DNA from: an uncultured Eubacteriales bacterium
Lineage (GTDB): Bacteria; Bacillota; Clostridia; Lachnospirales; Lachnospiraceae
Assembly (NCBI GenBank): GCA_900321915.1
Contig: ONXW01000296.1
Coordinates: forward strand, 1-7,857
Direction: 5' to 3'
Length of the DNA: 7,857 nt
Shown: positions 1 to 7,238 of the stretch, piece after piece
How positions within the stretch are numbered: position 1 is the first letter of the stretch
Layout: each line of letters opens with the position of its first letter
Notes under the pieces: generated by a model
Database searches by the model: none
What the model saw: the letters and a program-made list of their open reading frames with translations, nothing else
Told to the model about the DNA's origin: nothing
Program-made: the position numbers and the translations under genes

Positions 1-1
1 A

Positions 2-2131
2 TCAGTACGAAAGCTGCATGTAATAGTCATAGGTTGCCTCCGAACTGCCGGTATCCGTATCATCCGGGGAAGCAAATCCCAGGGAATATTCTTTGCGGTC
101 ATACGCCGGGGAATCGGTCATATTCACCCGGAGCACCCTGTCCTTTGCGTCCGTGTTCTCTGTGACGATATAGATAAGATAATACCGGTTCATCAGCGAG
201 CGCTGCAGGGATTCGTATACTTCATTCAGCTGAGCCGTATTCCTGGCGAAGACGAAGGTTCCTCCGGTCCTGTCGGCTATCTTCTTGAGATAGGCCTCGT
301 CCGCTCCCTGCATGCCGATGGTGTAGGTCTGGATTCCCGCGGCCGAGAGAGCCTGGAGGACGCTGTCAATCTTGTTGCCGGACCCGTCATATCCGTCCGA
401 GAGGAGGATAATGTACTTTTTTCCGGAAAATGTGCCGAGAGACCTCTGGGCCGCCTGAAGGCCGGCCGCGATATTGGTCCCGCCGTAGGTCGTCGTCCTG
501 CGCACCGCCTGCCTGACAGAATCCGCAGAGTCCGTCAGTGGGATAATGATATTGGCGTCCGACGAGAAGGTGACAAAGCTCAGCATGATGTTCCCGGAAA
601 GCGACGAGATAAACGCGTCGATGGCGCTCTTGGCGCTGGCGATATTATTGCCCGACATACTGCCGCTGACATCCAGGACAACGCTGACCGCGATCTCTTC
701 TCCCCCGTCCTCCCGGACCAGTTCAAAGGAAGTGATCTCTGTCCCTGTGTCCTCAGGACTCAGCATGGACTCGGTAAGGTCCCCTTCTTTTCCGTAACTC
801 ATCTCCGCGATTATCCTCGGGTAGTCTCCGGTATGGATGCCGGTAATCCTGATCTGTGTGTACAGCTCACGGAGATACCGCTCCAGCACGTCCCGGAATA
901 CGATGTCCCCCTCCGAGAGTCCCTGGGAGAGGTCCTGCATCATTACCGCGTAGGCGCTGTAGAACGGTCCGGACTCATTTGTCTGCAGGAAATCCAGGAA
1001 GGTATCCCTGACAAACAGGATATCCTGGGAAAGCCATTTGTCGGGTGCAATCTCACCCGATAGGAAGATCATGTCCAGTTCTTTTCTGGCCTCGTCCTCC
1101 ATGTCGGCGTCCGCGTAAAGCCTCGCCAGCTGCAGGTGCTGCGCCAGGTCTCCCTGGGGATTCATTTCCGTGCTCCGCAGGTAGTTGACCGCCCGCAGCT
1201 CCGGAATATGGTCCAGTTCTGTCACGGCCATGCCGTACTCCGTCTGCTTCAGGAGATACTCCTTTACCTCCGGATCCTCAGCGTACTGTCCGGTCTTCAG
1301 GGCTTTCTCCCCCAGCTTTTCCTGCATCTCATCCACTTCGATCTGCAGCAGGGTTGCCCGCATCAGGTAATCGTCATATTCCTCATCCGTACGGCCGTAA
1401 TCGTGCGGCACATACCCTCTGGAATACAGGTCTGACAGGGCAATCTGCGCGCGGTAGTCTCCGGCGTCGGCAAGGTCCCCGGTGACTTTGTATGCCCCGC
1501 CGTGGTCATTCGCGATATCCGCAAGCTTTATCTCCGCGTAGTCCCGGTCAGAGCCCGAAAAATCGTCCGCGCTGATGGAGGAGACATCCGCACCCCGGGA
1601 ATAGTACCGGAGCTGCATCATCATGTCATATTTCTCCGCATCCGATTCAGAGAGGTCCAGCCTGTCTATGATATCACCGGCAATCTCCCGGGACTGCCCG
1701 GAATCCATGGATTCCCGCCTTCCGTTGTAATCGGGAATACCGTAATCCTCATCCAGTGAGGTTTCTTCCAGGAGCCTGCTGCTCAGGTCAAAGGACCCGA
1801 GGCGGTTCATGTCAGCGGCCCGCAGGAGGATGACGTCTTCATTCTCCGGATCCTCCTCTCCGGCCGCGCCGGCCGCGCTCAGGGAATCCGTGATTCTGTC
1901 CTCTTCCAGGAGCCTCGCGGAAATATAGATATTCCGTTCCAGCGCGCTCTCCTGTTCCCCCGCGGATTTCCGGACGCGCATGACAGACCGCGCGCCCCCC
2001 GCAAGGCTCAGGATGGCCGCCAGGATCACGATAAAATAAAACGGCTTAAATACCAGTTTTTTTATCAGGGATATAATCAGCAGAAGTATGCTGACCGCGA
2101 AAAGGACGCCAAAAATGATAAGTTCCAGCAT
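2..2131 (-). CDS. Membrane protein with Sel1/TPR-like region and C-terminal VWA domain
   Basis: This encodes 709 residues and ends with TGA at 2-4, so the gene is complete. Two N-terminal membrane helices (about 4-23 and 31-48) are joined by a basic turn (KKLVFK), which predicts both ends outside the cell. Residues about 55-440 are acidic and helical; 228-258 (AQIALSDLYSRGYVPHDY) resembles a Sel1 repeat and about 330-358 (LAQHLQLARLYADADMEDEA) another TPR-like unit. Residues about 478-645 are a von Willebrand A domain with every MIDAS residue visible: D487-V-S489-G-S491, T552 in GGTN and D579 in LLSDGYD. A beta-strand tail containing YYLIYIVTEN follows. The start has GGAG seven bases upstream, inside the previous gene's end, with only four bases between stop and start. 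VWA domains with a MIDAS normally bind proteins via a divalent metal. It resembles BatA-type VWA proteins in having membrane helices and a VWA, but here the helices come first and the VWA last. Its partner is unknown, likely the upstream-encoded surface proteins. Confidence 0.88.
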   Translation of the reverse strand: MLELIIFGVLFAVSILLLIISLIKKLVFKPFYFIVILAAILSLAGGARSVMRVRKSAGEQESALERNIYISARLLEEDRITDSLSAAGAAGEEDPENEDVILLRAADMNRLGSFDLSSRLLEETSLDEDYGIPDYNGRRESMDSGQSREIAGDIIDRLDLSESDAEKYDMMMQLRYYSRGADVSSISADDFSGSDRDYAEIKLADIANDHGGAYKVTGDLADAGDYRAQIALSDLYSRGYVPHDYGRTDEEYDDYLMRATLLQIEVDEMQEKLGEKALKTGQYAEDPEVKEYLLKQTEYGMAVTELDHIPELRAVNYLRSTEMNPQGDLAQHLQLARLYADADMEDEARKELDMIFLSGEIAPDKWLSQDILFVRDTFLDFLQTNESGPFYSAYAVMMQDLSQGLSEGDIVFRDVLERYLRELYTQIRITGIHTGDYPRIIAEMSYGKEGDLTESMLSPEDTGTEITSFELVREDGGEEIAVSVVLDVSGSMSGNNIASAKSAIDAFISSLSGNIMLSFVTFSSDANIIIPLTDSADSVRQAVRRTTTYGGTNIAAGLQAAQRSLGTFSGKKYIILLSDGYDGSGNKIDSVLQALSAAGIQTYTIGMQGADEAYLKKIADRTGGTFVFARNTAQLNEVYESLQRSLMNRYYLIYIVTENTDAKDRVLRVNMTDSPAYDRKEYSLGFASPDDTDTGSSEATYDYYMQLSY

Positions 2132-2135
2132 AGTA

Positions 2136-3593
2136 TCACTCCGTTAAGTCGGTACTGTAAAAATCACGGACCCGCATCTCAAGTTTTCCGTAATTGCTGA
2201 CAGGGTTCTTTCCCGCCATCAGCACGCGAAGCTCCGGCAGGCTGTCCGTAAAGGAAAGATCCGAAATCTGGTTCTCCCGAAGCCACAGCTCGCGCAGCTT
2301 CACCAGGCCTCCGAGCTCATCCGCGCTGTTCAGCCAGTTGCCCGAAACATTCAGGCAGGTCAGGTTCACAAGCCCGGCAAGCGGCGAGATATCCTGGATG
2401 CGGTTGTTCCACAGTCCCAGATATTCCAGGCCGGTCAGTCCGGAAACAGGTGAAATGTCCTCGACATCGTTCTGACCCAGGGAAAGGCGCTTTAAGCCCT
2501 TCAGGGAAGAAACTGCCGTGATATCTGTCACCCCGCAGTTTACAAGCGACAGGGATTCCAGATCCGGACAGTACTGCAGCCCGTCCAGAGACAGGTGATT
2601 CTGGTAGGCGATGTTCACGCTCCTCACATAAGGGCAGTAGGCGAGAAATGAAAGGCTCTGCAGATTGCCCCTTCCCGAACTCGCCCGGTTCCCGATCTGG
2701 TAGCCGCTTCCGCTGAATACCGCTCCCTGCAGCTGTTCCTGCGTGGAATTATCCCTCCCGACCAGATAAATGTCCCTGAGCTGTGCCAGTTCATAATTAT
2801 AGATTTCTTCACTGTAGGACTTGCCCAGAACCAGGTTCAGGGCCTCCCTCATGTCGCCTTCCGCCGGAACCGTCTGCGCCGGGACGGAAATGCTGTATTC
2901 CGCCGAAATTTCCCCGCTGGAGTAGCCAAGCGCATTGTAGGCTTTCGCCCGAAGCACCGTGTGCGGTTCGGAAATAACAACCGCTTCCCCGAATATCCTG
3001 CAGTATTCATCCGGTTCGGACCCATCCGTTGTATAATAGACCACCGAACCGCTCCTGGGATTGGACAGCCGGAGCAGCTGGTAGCTGTCATAGGTTCCGG
3101 AAAGTATGTCAAAAACCGGTTCCTCCACGGTCATCTGGTCCTTCAGGCGTTTCAGGCGATCATCCTGCACCTTTGCGGCCGTGCTGTCCACCAGCTCCTT
3201 CGCCTCCGCAAGCTTTCCCTGCTGGAGCAGGATCTGGGCCAGCTCCACACAGGCGTCCGCATTGGAGGGATCCGCGGCAAGGACATCCCTATACGTTTTC
3301 TCGGCGTTCTCATAGTCGGCGTCGACGGCATAGGCATTTCCCAGCCCCATCAGGGCCTCGCTGCTTGCGCCGTCCATAGAGACAGCTTTCTGGTACGAGA
3401 CGATGGCTTCCCGGTAATTTCCCCGGTCATAGTATTTCTGGCCGTCATTCAGGTAATCCTGCAGGACCTTCTGGGGTTTTGCGCCGCCGTCGTCCTTAAG
3501 GCCCGCCATGTAAAACCCGGCGCCCAGCCCAAGGACCACCAGCGCAATCACGGTAAACAGCCCGGCAAGCCGGTTTGCTCTATTCGCATTCAT
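2136..3593 (-). CDS. Membrane-anchored TPR / beta-sandwich / leucine-rich repeat protein
   Basis: This encodes 485 residues. An uncleaved-looking hydrophobic anchor (about 10-31, after Arg-rich MNANRANR) should hold it in the membrane with the rest outside. Residues about 42-145 contain three TPRs (YYDRGNYREAIVSYQKAV, DYENAEKTYRDVLAADPS and GKLAEAKELVD). Residues about 160-236 look like the chitobiase/hexosaminidase C-terminal (CHB_HEX_C-like) beta-sandwich: VYYTTDGSEPD and LRAKAYNALGYSSGE. A helical linker (about 245-295) leads to leucine-rich repeats of 22 residues from 323 to about 476, with the SDS22/internalin-type pattern LxxLxLxxNxIxDIsPLaGL. No LPXTG or other wall-sorting signal ends the protein. 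The start has AGGAG nine bases upstream and lies 15 bases after the kinase gene. It is probably an extracellular scaffold or ligand-binding partner of the kinase complex. The domains are clear; the ligand is unknown. Confidence 0.88.
   Translation of the reverse strand: MNANRANRLAGLFTVIALVVLGLGAGFYMAGLKDDGGAKPQKVLQDYLNDGQKYYDRGNYREAIVSYQKAVSMDGASSEALMGLGNAYAVDADYENAEKTYRDVLAADPSNADACVELAQILLQQGKLAEAKELVDSTAAKVQDDRLKRLKDQMTVEEPVFDILSGTYDSYQLLRLSNPRSGSVVYYTTDGSEPDEYCRIFGEAVVISEPHTVLRAKAYNALGYSSGEISAEYSISVPAQTVPAEGDMREALNLVLGKSYSEEIYNYELAQLRDIYLVGRDNSTQEQLQGAVFSGSGYQIGNRASSGRGNLQSLSFLAYCPYVRSVNIAYQNHLSLDGLQYCPDLESLSLVNCGVTDITAVSSLKGLKRLSLGQNDVEDISPVSGLTGLEYLGLWNNRIQDISPLAGLVNLTCLNVSGNWLNSADELGGLVKLRELWLRENQISDLSFTDSLPELRVLMAGKNPVSNYGKLEMRVRDFYSTDLTE
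2166..2627 (-). repeat. Protein-level array of seven 22-residue leucine-rich repeats
   Basis: Within the TPR/LRR protein, residues 323-344, 345-366, 367-388, 389-410, 411-432 and 433-454, plus a degenerate seventh unit from 455, align with an exact 22-residue period and no gaps. The core pattern is LxxLxLxxNxIxDISPLxGL, as in internalin-like/SDS22 repeats. C320 (just before the array) and C342 (in the first unit) occupy equivalent places 22 residues apart and would stack on each other in the solenoid. The DNA of the units has diverged, so this is not a recent tandem duplication. Confidence 0.85.
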
Positions 3594-3608
3594 CTGTCAT
3601 TACTCCTG

Positions 3609-5690
3609 TCACAGTCCCAAATCCTCGAGACGAGCCCTGAGCGGAAGAATCTCCTGCGCCTGCGGCGTGTTTGCCGTAAGCTCCTCCGCCCTGCGGCTCC
3701 ATTCAATCACATCCGTATAGTCTCTCGCGTTTTCCGGTTTTTCCAGCTCCCGGTCCAGGGCGAACATGGCGCTCTGGTACCAGGTCCTGTAATCGCCGGG
3801 CCACCTCTTCCTCATATCCTCCAGGATCTCCTCCGCCCGGTCCATATCCCCGGTATATTCCCGGAGGACGGCAATCTCCTGGTAAATATGCGGACGGTCA
3901 TACCCGTTCCGGATAAGATCGCTGTAGGCTTCATCCGCCTCCCTGCAGAGATCGGGATTTTCCTGTTCCCGGCCCAGGTGGGAAAGGGTGTCCGCCAGCC
4001 GTTCCTGTATCTCGAAATCCATGGTGCCGCCGGCGGATGCTTCCTTCAGGACCGAAGCCTCCTCATACAGGTCGGATATGCTGCCCTCAGCCCTGTACAG
4101 TTTCTCATAGATATCCGCCAGCAGGAGGACGAAATTCTTCTCAAGCTGCGGATCCCGGCAGGAAGAAAGGCCTCTGCGGGCTTCCTCCTCCGCTCCCCGG
4201 AGATCCCCGTCCTGCTCGCAGATAAGCGCGGTGAAATAGCTTTCCAGGGAGGGGTCGCCCCCGTCTTCTTTCCACTCCTCTATCTCTTTCTCCGCGGCCG
4301 CGGTATCGCCGCTCCGGATAAGCGCCGAGATATAATCCCGCCGATAGCTCTCCTCCCCGGTCTGCCCGGCAGCCTTCCCGTAATACTCCACGGCTTCCCG
4401 GTAGGAACCCAGTCCTTCATACGCCTCCGCCAGGAGGTAGCTGAACTGTCCTTCATCCCGGATATCCTCCGACTCCTCCAGGGCCGTGTCCAAGGCAAAT
4501 TCCAGGGTCTTTTCATAGTCCAGGTGATTGTTCAGCACATTCATCTGGGCCAGGTACGCCTCCGGCTCTCCCGGTTCCATATCCCTGGCTTCCTCCAGGA
4601 GCTCCAGCGCCCTGTCGTAATCCTCGCGCTGCACTTCCAGGGCTTCCTCCACCATCGCCTCGTATTTCCGGTGGTTCTTTCTGGCCCTTCCCCGGACCCC
4701 CGCGAGGATGAGGGCGCCGGCAAGCAGGACGAATAACGCGGAAACCGCTACGAGTATCCGGAACCTTATCTGTTTTTTCCGATATCCGGCGCTGTATCTT
4801 TCCAGGTGGTTCAGGGCATGCTGCAGCTGTTCCGCAGACTGGAACCGCTCCGACGGTTCCGGGTTCATGCAGATCCCGATGACGGAGCTCAGCTCCTGGG
4901 AAATGTCGCTGTTCCTCGTATAGGCCGGGAAGTACATGACATCCGTGATTTCCGGCCGTTTTCCCGTGCACAGGGTGTACAGCGTGGCGCCCAGGCTGAA
5001 AATATCAGACCTCTCGTCCACGCCGCTCCCCACCAGCTCCCCGGCCCTGCGGACGTCCGGCTGTATCAGGGGCTGCATCTGCGAAAAGCCCGGATCAGTC
5101 CTCCGGGCGTAAGCCATGTCCATGAGATAGCGCTGCAGGCTCACATACTGCTCCGGCGGGGAATAGCCGGGGCTGATGCCCACGGACTGAATCCTGCCGT
5201 TCTGCGCCATCCCGGAAATATTAAAATCTATCAGGCAGACGCTTCCGTCCGGCGTCAGCATGATATTCTCCGGTTTAATGTCACTGTGGATAATCGCCGG
5301 CTTCCTGCTGTGCAGGTAGACCAGGGCGTCCGCCAGCTGCCCCGCCCATCTCAGGATCAGGTCCTGCCGGTAGGGGCCGTACTGCTTCAGGTGTTCCCCC
5401 AGGTTCTCCCCGGGAATATACTCCATGACTGTATAGATATTCCCGCCGAGTTCCAGGTAATCATAGACCTGCGGCAGGTTGCTGTGCCTCAGGCCCTTGA
5501 GCAGGTCCACCTCCGCGCGGACATTTACCAGGTCCCGGATATTATCCTTTATCTGTTTGATGACGACAGTCGTCTGCAGCCGCATGTGATAGGCCCTGTA
5601 GATGACCCCGCCGCCGCCGGATCCTATCTGGTCCTGCACCACGTAGGTATTTCCCAGGACAGTTCCCGGCCGAATGATATAATCTCTCAT
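3609..5690 (-). CDS. Transmembrane Ser/Thr protein kinase with TPR-like ectodomain
   Basis: This encodes 693 residues. Residues about 15-295 are a Hanks-type kinase domain: glycine loop GSGGGGV (23-29), ATP-anchoring K45 in VVIK, helix-C E60, catalytic loop HSDIKPEN (D137, K139, N142), Mg-binding D155 in LIDFN, SPPEQY (177-182) and DERSDIFSLG (225-234). Catalytic residues are present, but HRD is HSD (a non-RD kinase) and DFG is DFN. About 35 extra residues lie between SPPEQY and DERSD. One membrane helix (about 310-332) follows, flanked by Arg/Lys, placing the kinase inside and residues about 340-693 outside. The outer part is acidic and helical with TPR-like units (for example YDRALELLEEARDMEP and YREAVEYYGKAA). 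There are no PASTA repeats, so it is not a standard PrkC/Stk1 kinase. The start has CAGGG eight bases upstream and lies 30 bases after the VWA-FHA gene. It probably phosphorylates proteins read by that FHA domain; substrates are inferred. Confidence 0.92.
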   Translation of the reverse strand: MRDYIIRPGTVLGNTYVVQDQIGSGGGGVIYRAYHMRLQTTVVIKQIKDNIRDLVNVRAEVDLLKGLRHSNLPQVYDYLELGGNIYTVMEYIPGENLGEHLKQYGPYRQDLILRWAGQLADALVYLHSRKPAIIHSDIKPENIMLTPDGSVCLIDFNISGMAQNGRIQSVGISPGYSPPEQYVSLQRYLMDMAYARRTDPGFSQMQPLIQPDVRRAGELVGSGVDERSDIFSLGATLYTLCTGKRPEITDVMYFPAYTRNSDISQELSSVIGICMNPEPSERFQSAEQLQHALNHLERYSAGYRKKQIRFRILVAVSALFVLLAGALILAGVRGRARKNHRKYEAMVEEALEVQREDYDRALELLEEARDMEPGEPEAYLAQMNVLNNHLDYEKTLEFALDTALEESEDIRDEGQFSYLLAEAYEGLGSYREAVEYYGKAAGQTGEESYRRDYISALIRSGDTAAAEKEIEEWKEDGGDPSLESYFTALICEQDGDLRGAEEEARRGLSSCRDPQLEKNFVLLLADIYEKLYRAEGSISDLYEEASVLKEASAGGTMDFEIQERLADTLSHLGREQENPDLCREADEAYSDLIRNGYDRPHIYQEIAVLREYTGDMDRAEEILEDMRKRWPGDYRTWYQSAMFALDRELEKPENARDYTDVIEWSRRAEELTANTPQAQEILPLRARLEDLGL

Positions 5691-5720
5691 CTGATGATCC
5701 CTGTTTTCCGGAAAGCTTTA
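5691..5720. other. Largest intergenic gap, with two overlapping palindromes
   Basis: These 30 bases separate the VWA-FHA stop from the kinase start. They contain TTTCCGGAAA (5705-5714) and AAAGCTTT (5712-5719), perfect palindromes sharing three bases, and then the kinase ribosome binding site CAGGG (5699-5703 on the minus strand). Neither palindrome has a loop or a following T-run, so they do not look like a terminator. They may be chance or a small protein-binding or RNA-processing site. Confidence 0.4.
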
Positions 5721-7238
5721 TCACCGGAACTGTACACGAAGCTCCACCCGGCCCAGCTGGAGAATGCTTCCGCTGGAAACGGCTGTTCCGTCCGTAACCC
5801 GCATACCGTCAAGAAATGTTCCGTTGGTCGACCCGAGATCCCGCACGCGGAACATCGTACCGTCGGTGAAAATCTCACAGTGCCGCTTGGATACCGTCTT
5901 GTCATAATCAATGACCACCTGGCACAGCTGGGGGTTCTTCCCGATAATCAGCGAATTCAGCAGCGGCACCTCAAAATGCCTTCCCGGCTGGCTGATATCC
6001 TCCAGGCAGAGCACCATCTGCTTCCCGGAACCTACCAGCACCTCCGTCTCCCCGTTTCCGAAGGAGGCGGGCGAACCTCTGTCCTGTACACCCATACTCG
6101 GTCCGAAGGAATAATCATAGGGTTCGAACTCTTCCTTCTTTTTCCCGGAAACCACAAGCAGGATCAGCAGGATAATGCCGCCGAAGAGAACAAGGACGCC
6201 CACCAGGAGCAGCAGGATATGGTCGAAAATCCACTCCGTAAAGGTCGGTTCCTCTTCTTCCTCCTCTTCCTCCGTCTCACGCGCAGTCTCCCTCGGCTGC
6301 GTCTCATACGAACGCGTCTCCGGAACCGTCTGGGTGATCTCCCCGAAAGGAAGGGTCACCTGGATGCTCTCCGCGGGGGTCCCGTCAAGTATCAGCTGCA
6401 GTCCTTTCCTGGAACCGTCCCGCAGCTGTTCCGGGATGGAGACCGTCACCTTCGCCGGAGCTTCCGTCTGCATCAGGGAAGAAACGATCTGCAGGGTATC
6501 CGGCACCTCATCCAGCGTCCAGTACTGCGCGCCGGACACTCTGGACAGCGCGTACATTTCCTTCAGGTTCTGCTCATTGCCGTTTCTCTTAATCCCGACG
6601 GTGTAGATGGGGATATTGTATCCTTCCAGACGGTGTTCCAGCTCAGAACGGGTGATGCCTCCCGGATTATTGTCCACGCCGTCAGAGATAACCACCATAC
6701 GGATAAATGTGTGGTTTTCCCTTCCTTCCACGCGGTCCATCACTTCATTGACAACGTCCGTGAGATAGGTTTCCTGGTCATTGTACTGCAGGGCGTCCAC
6801 CGCTGCCTTCAGCTCGGCATAGTTCGCGCTCCTTTCCGTGACAACGGAAAGACTGTCGCTGAAGGTGCAGAGAGTGATATTCTCCGCGGGGAGCTTTGCC
6901 GCCGCAATGTTGGTCATAAGCTCCGCGATCCTTCCGCGCGTCCCCTGGGGGATGGAGATGGAATTGTCCAGCATCAGGTATGTTTCCACGGGGATCCGGG
7001 ACAGATCCTGCTCCACGGAAACATTTCCCGCCTTATCCGTCCCTATCCGCGCCTCAGCGGAGGAGACGGCGCTTCCGGGCGACTTTATATAGACTTCCGC
7101 GCTGTCCCCCGTCATATGCGTCTCAAAGACGGGGATCAGCTCATCCGCCAGAACAGCAAAATCGGCTGCGGCCACAAACAGGGCCGCAGCTGCTGCACAG
7201 ATAATTCTTTGTATCCGCTTTTTAGTTCTTGCGCTCAT
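5721..7238 (-). CDS. Membrane protein with extracellular VWA and cytoplasmic FHA domains
   Basis: I place the start at the ATG at 7238 (505 residues). GGAGG sits seven bases upstream, the protein then begins with a normal signal sequence (MSARTKKR followed by an Ala-rich hydrophobic core, likely cleaved after VLA31), and an in-frame ATG ten codons earlier has no ribosome binding site. Residues about 82-260 form a von Willebrand A domain with an intact MIDAS: D91-N-S93-I-S95, T160 and D186 in VISDGVD. A stretch of eight Glu (323-330) precedes one membrane helix (about 337-364) and a KKK stop-transfer. The C-terminus (about 427-496) is an FHA domain: IIGKN, SKRH (S450, R452, H453) and GSTNGT (N472). 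The conserved FHA Arg after Gly is Lys434. VWA domains bind protein ligands through a metal ion; FHA domains bind phosphothreonine. With the kinase gene next door, this is probably its cytoplasmic reader or substrate. The specific ligand is unknown. Confidence 0.9.
   Translation of the reverse strand: MSARTKKRIQRIICAAAAALFVAAADFAVLADELIPVFETHMTGDSAEVYIKSPGSAVSSAEARIGTDKAGNVSVEQDLSRIPVETYLMLDNSISIPQGTRGRIAELMTNIAAAKLPAENITLCTFSDSLSVVTERSANYAELKAAVDALQYNDQETYLTDVVNEVMDRVEGRENHTFIRMVVISDGVDNNPGGITRSELEHRLEGYNIPIYTVGIKRNGNEQNLKEMYALSRVSGAQYWTLDEVPDTLQIVSSLMQTEAPAKVTVSIPEQLRDGSRKGLQLILDGTPAESIQVTLPFGEITQTVPETRSYETQPRETARETEEEEEEEEPTFTEWIFDHILLLLVGVLVLFGGIILLILLVVSGKKKEEFEPYDYSFGPSMGVQDRGSPASFGNGETEVLVGSGKQMVLCLEDISQPGRHFEVPLLNSLIIGKNPQLCQVVIDYDKTVSKRHCEIFTDGTMFRVRDLGSTNGTFLDGMRVTDGTAVSSGSILQLGRVELRVQFR

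Noticed and set aside
2166..2627. LRR region considered as a DNA tandem repeat or CRISPR-like array
   Set aside because: The 66-base period exists at protein level only; the DNA units have diverged and there are no identical repeats with unique spacers.
3580..3600. Tiny upstream frame (six codons, ATG at 3600) overlapping the start of the TPR/LRR gene
   Set aside because: It lies only two bases from the AGGAG site, too close for efficient initiation, and ends within the first codons of the real gene. Nothing suggests a regulatory leader peptide.
2961..4736. Second long plus-strand open frame (591 codons)
   Set aside because: It lies wholly opposite the kinase and TPR/LRR genes, has low-complexity Pro/His/Leu-rich translation and no family resemblance, and is best explained as a coding-strand shadow.
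3609..5690. Kinase considered as a standard PrkC/Stk1 PASTA kinase
   Set aside because: The extracellular part is acidic and helical with TPR-like units and shows no PASTA repeats. The HSD and DFN motifs also differ from the usual HRD and DFG.
5705..5719. Palindromes considered as a transcription terminator
   Set aside because: They have no loop, a short stem and no U-tract, and the kinase ribosome binding site follows at once.
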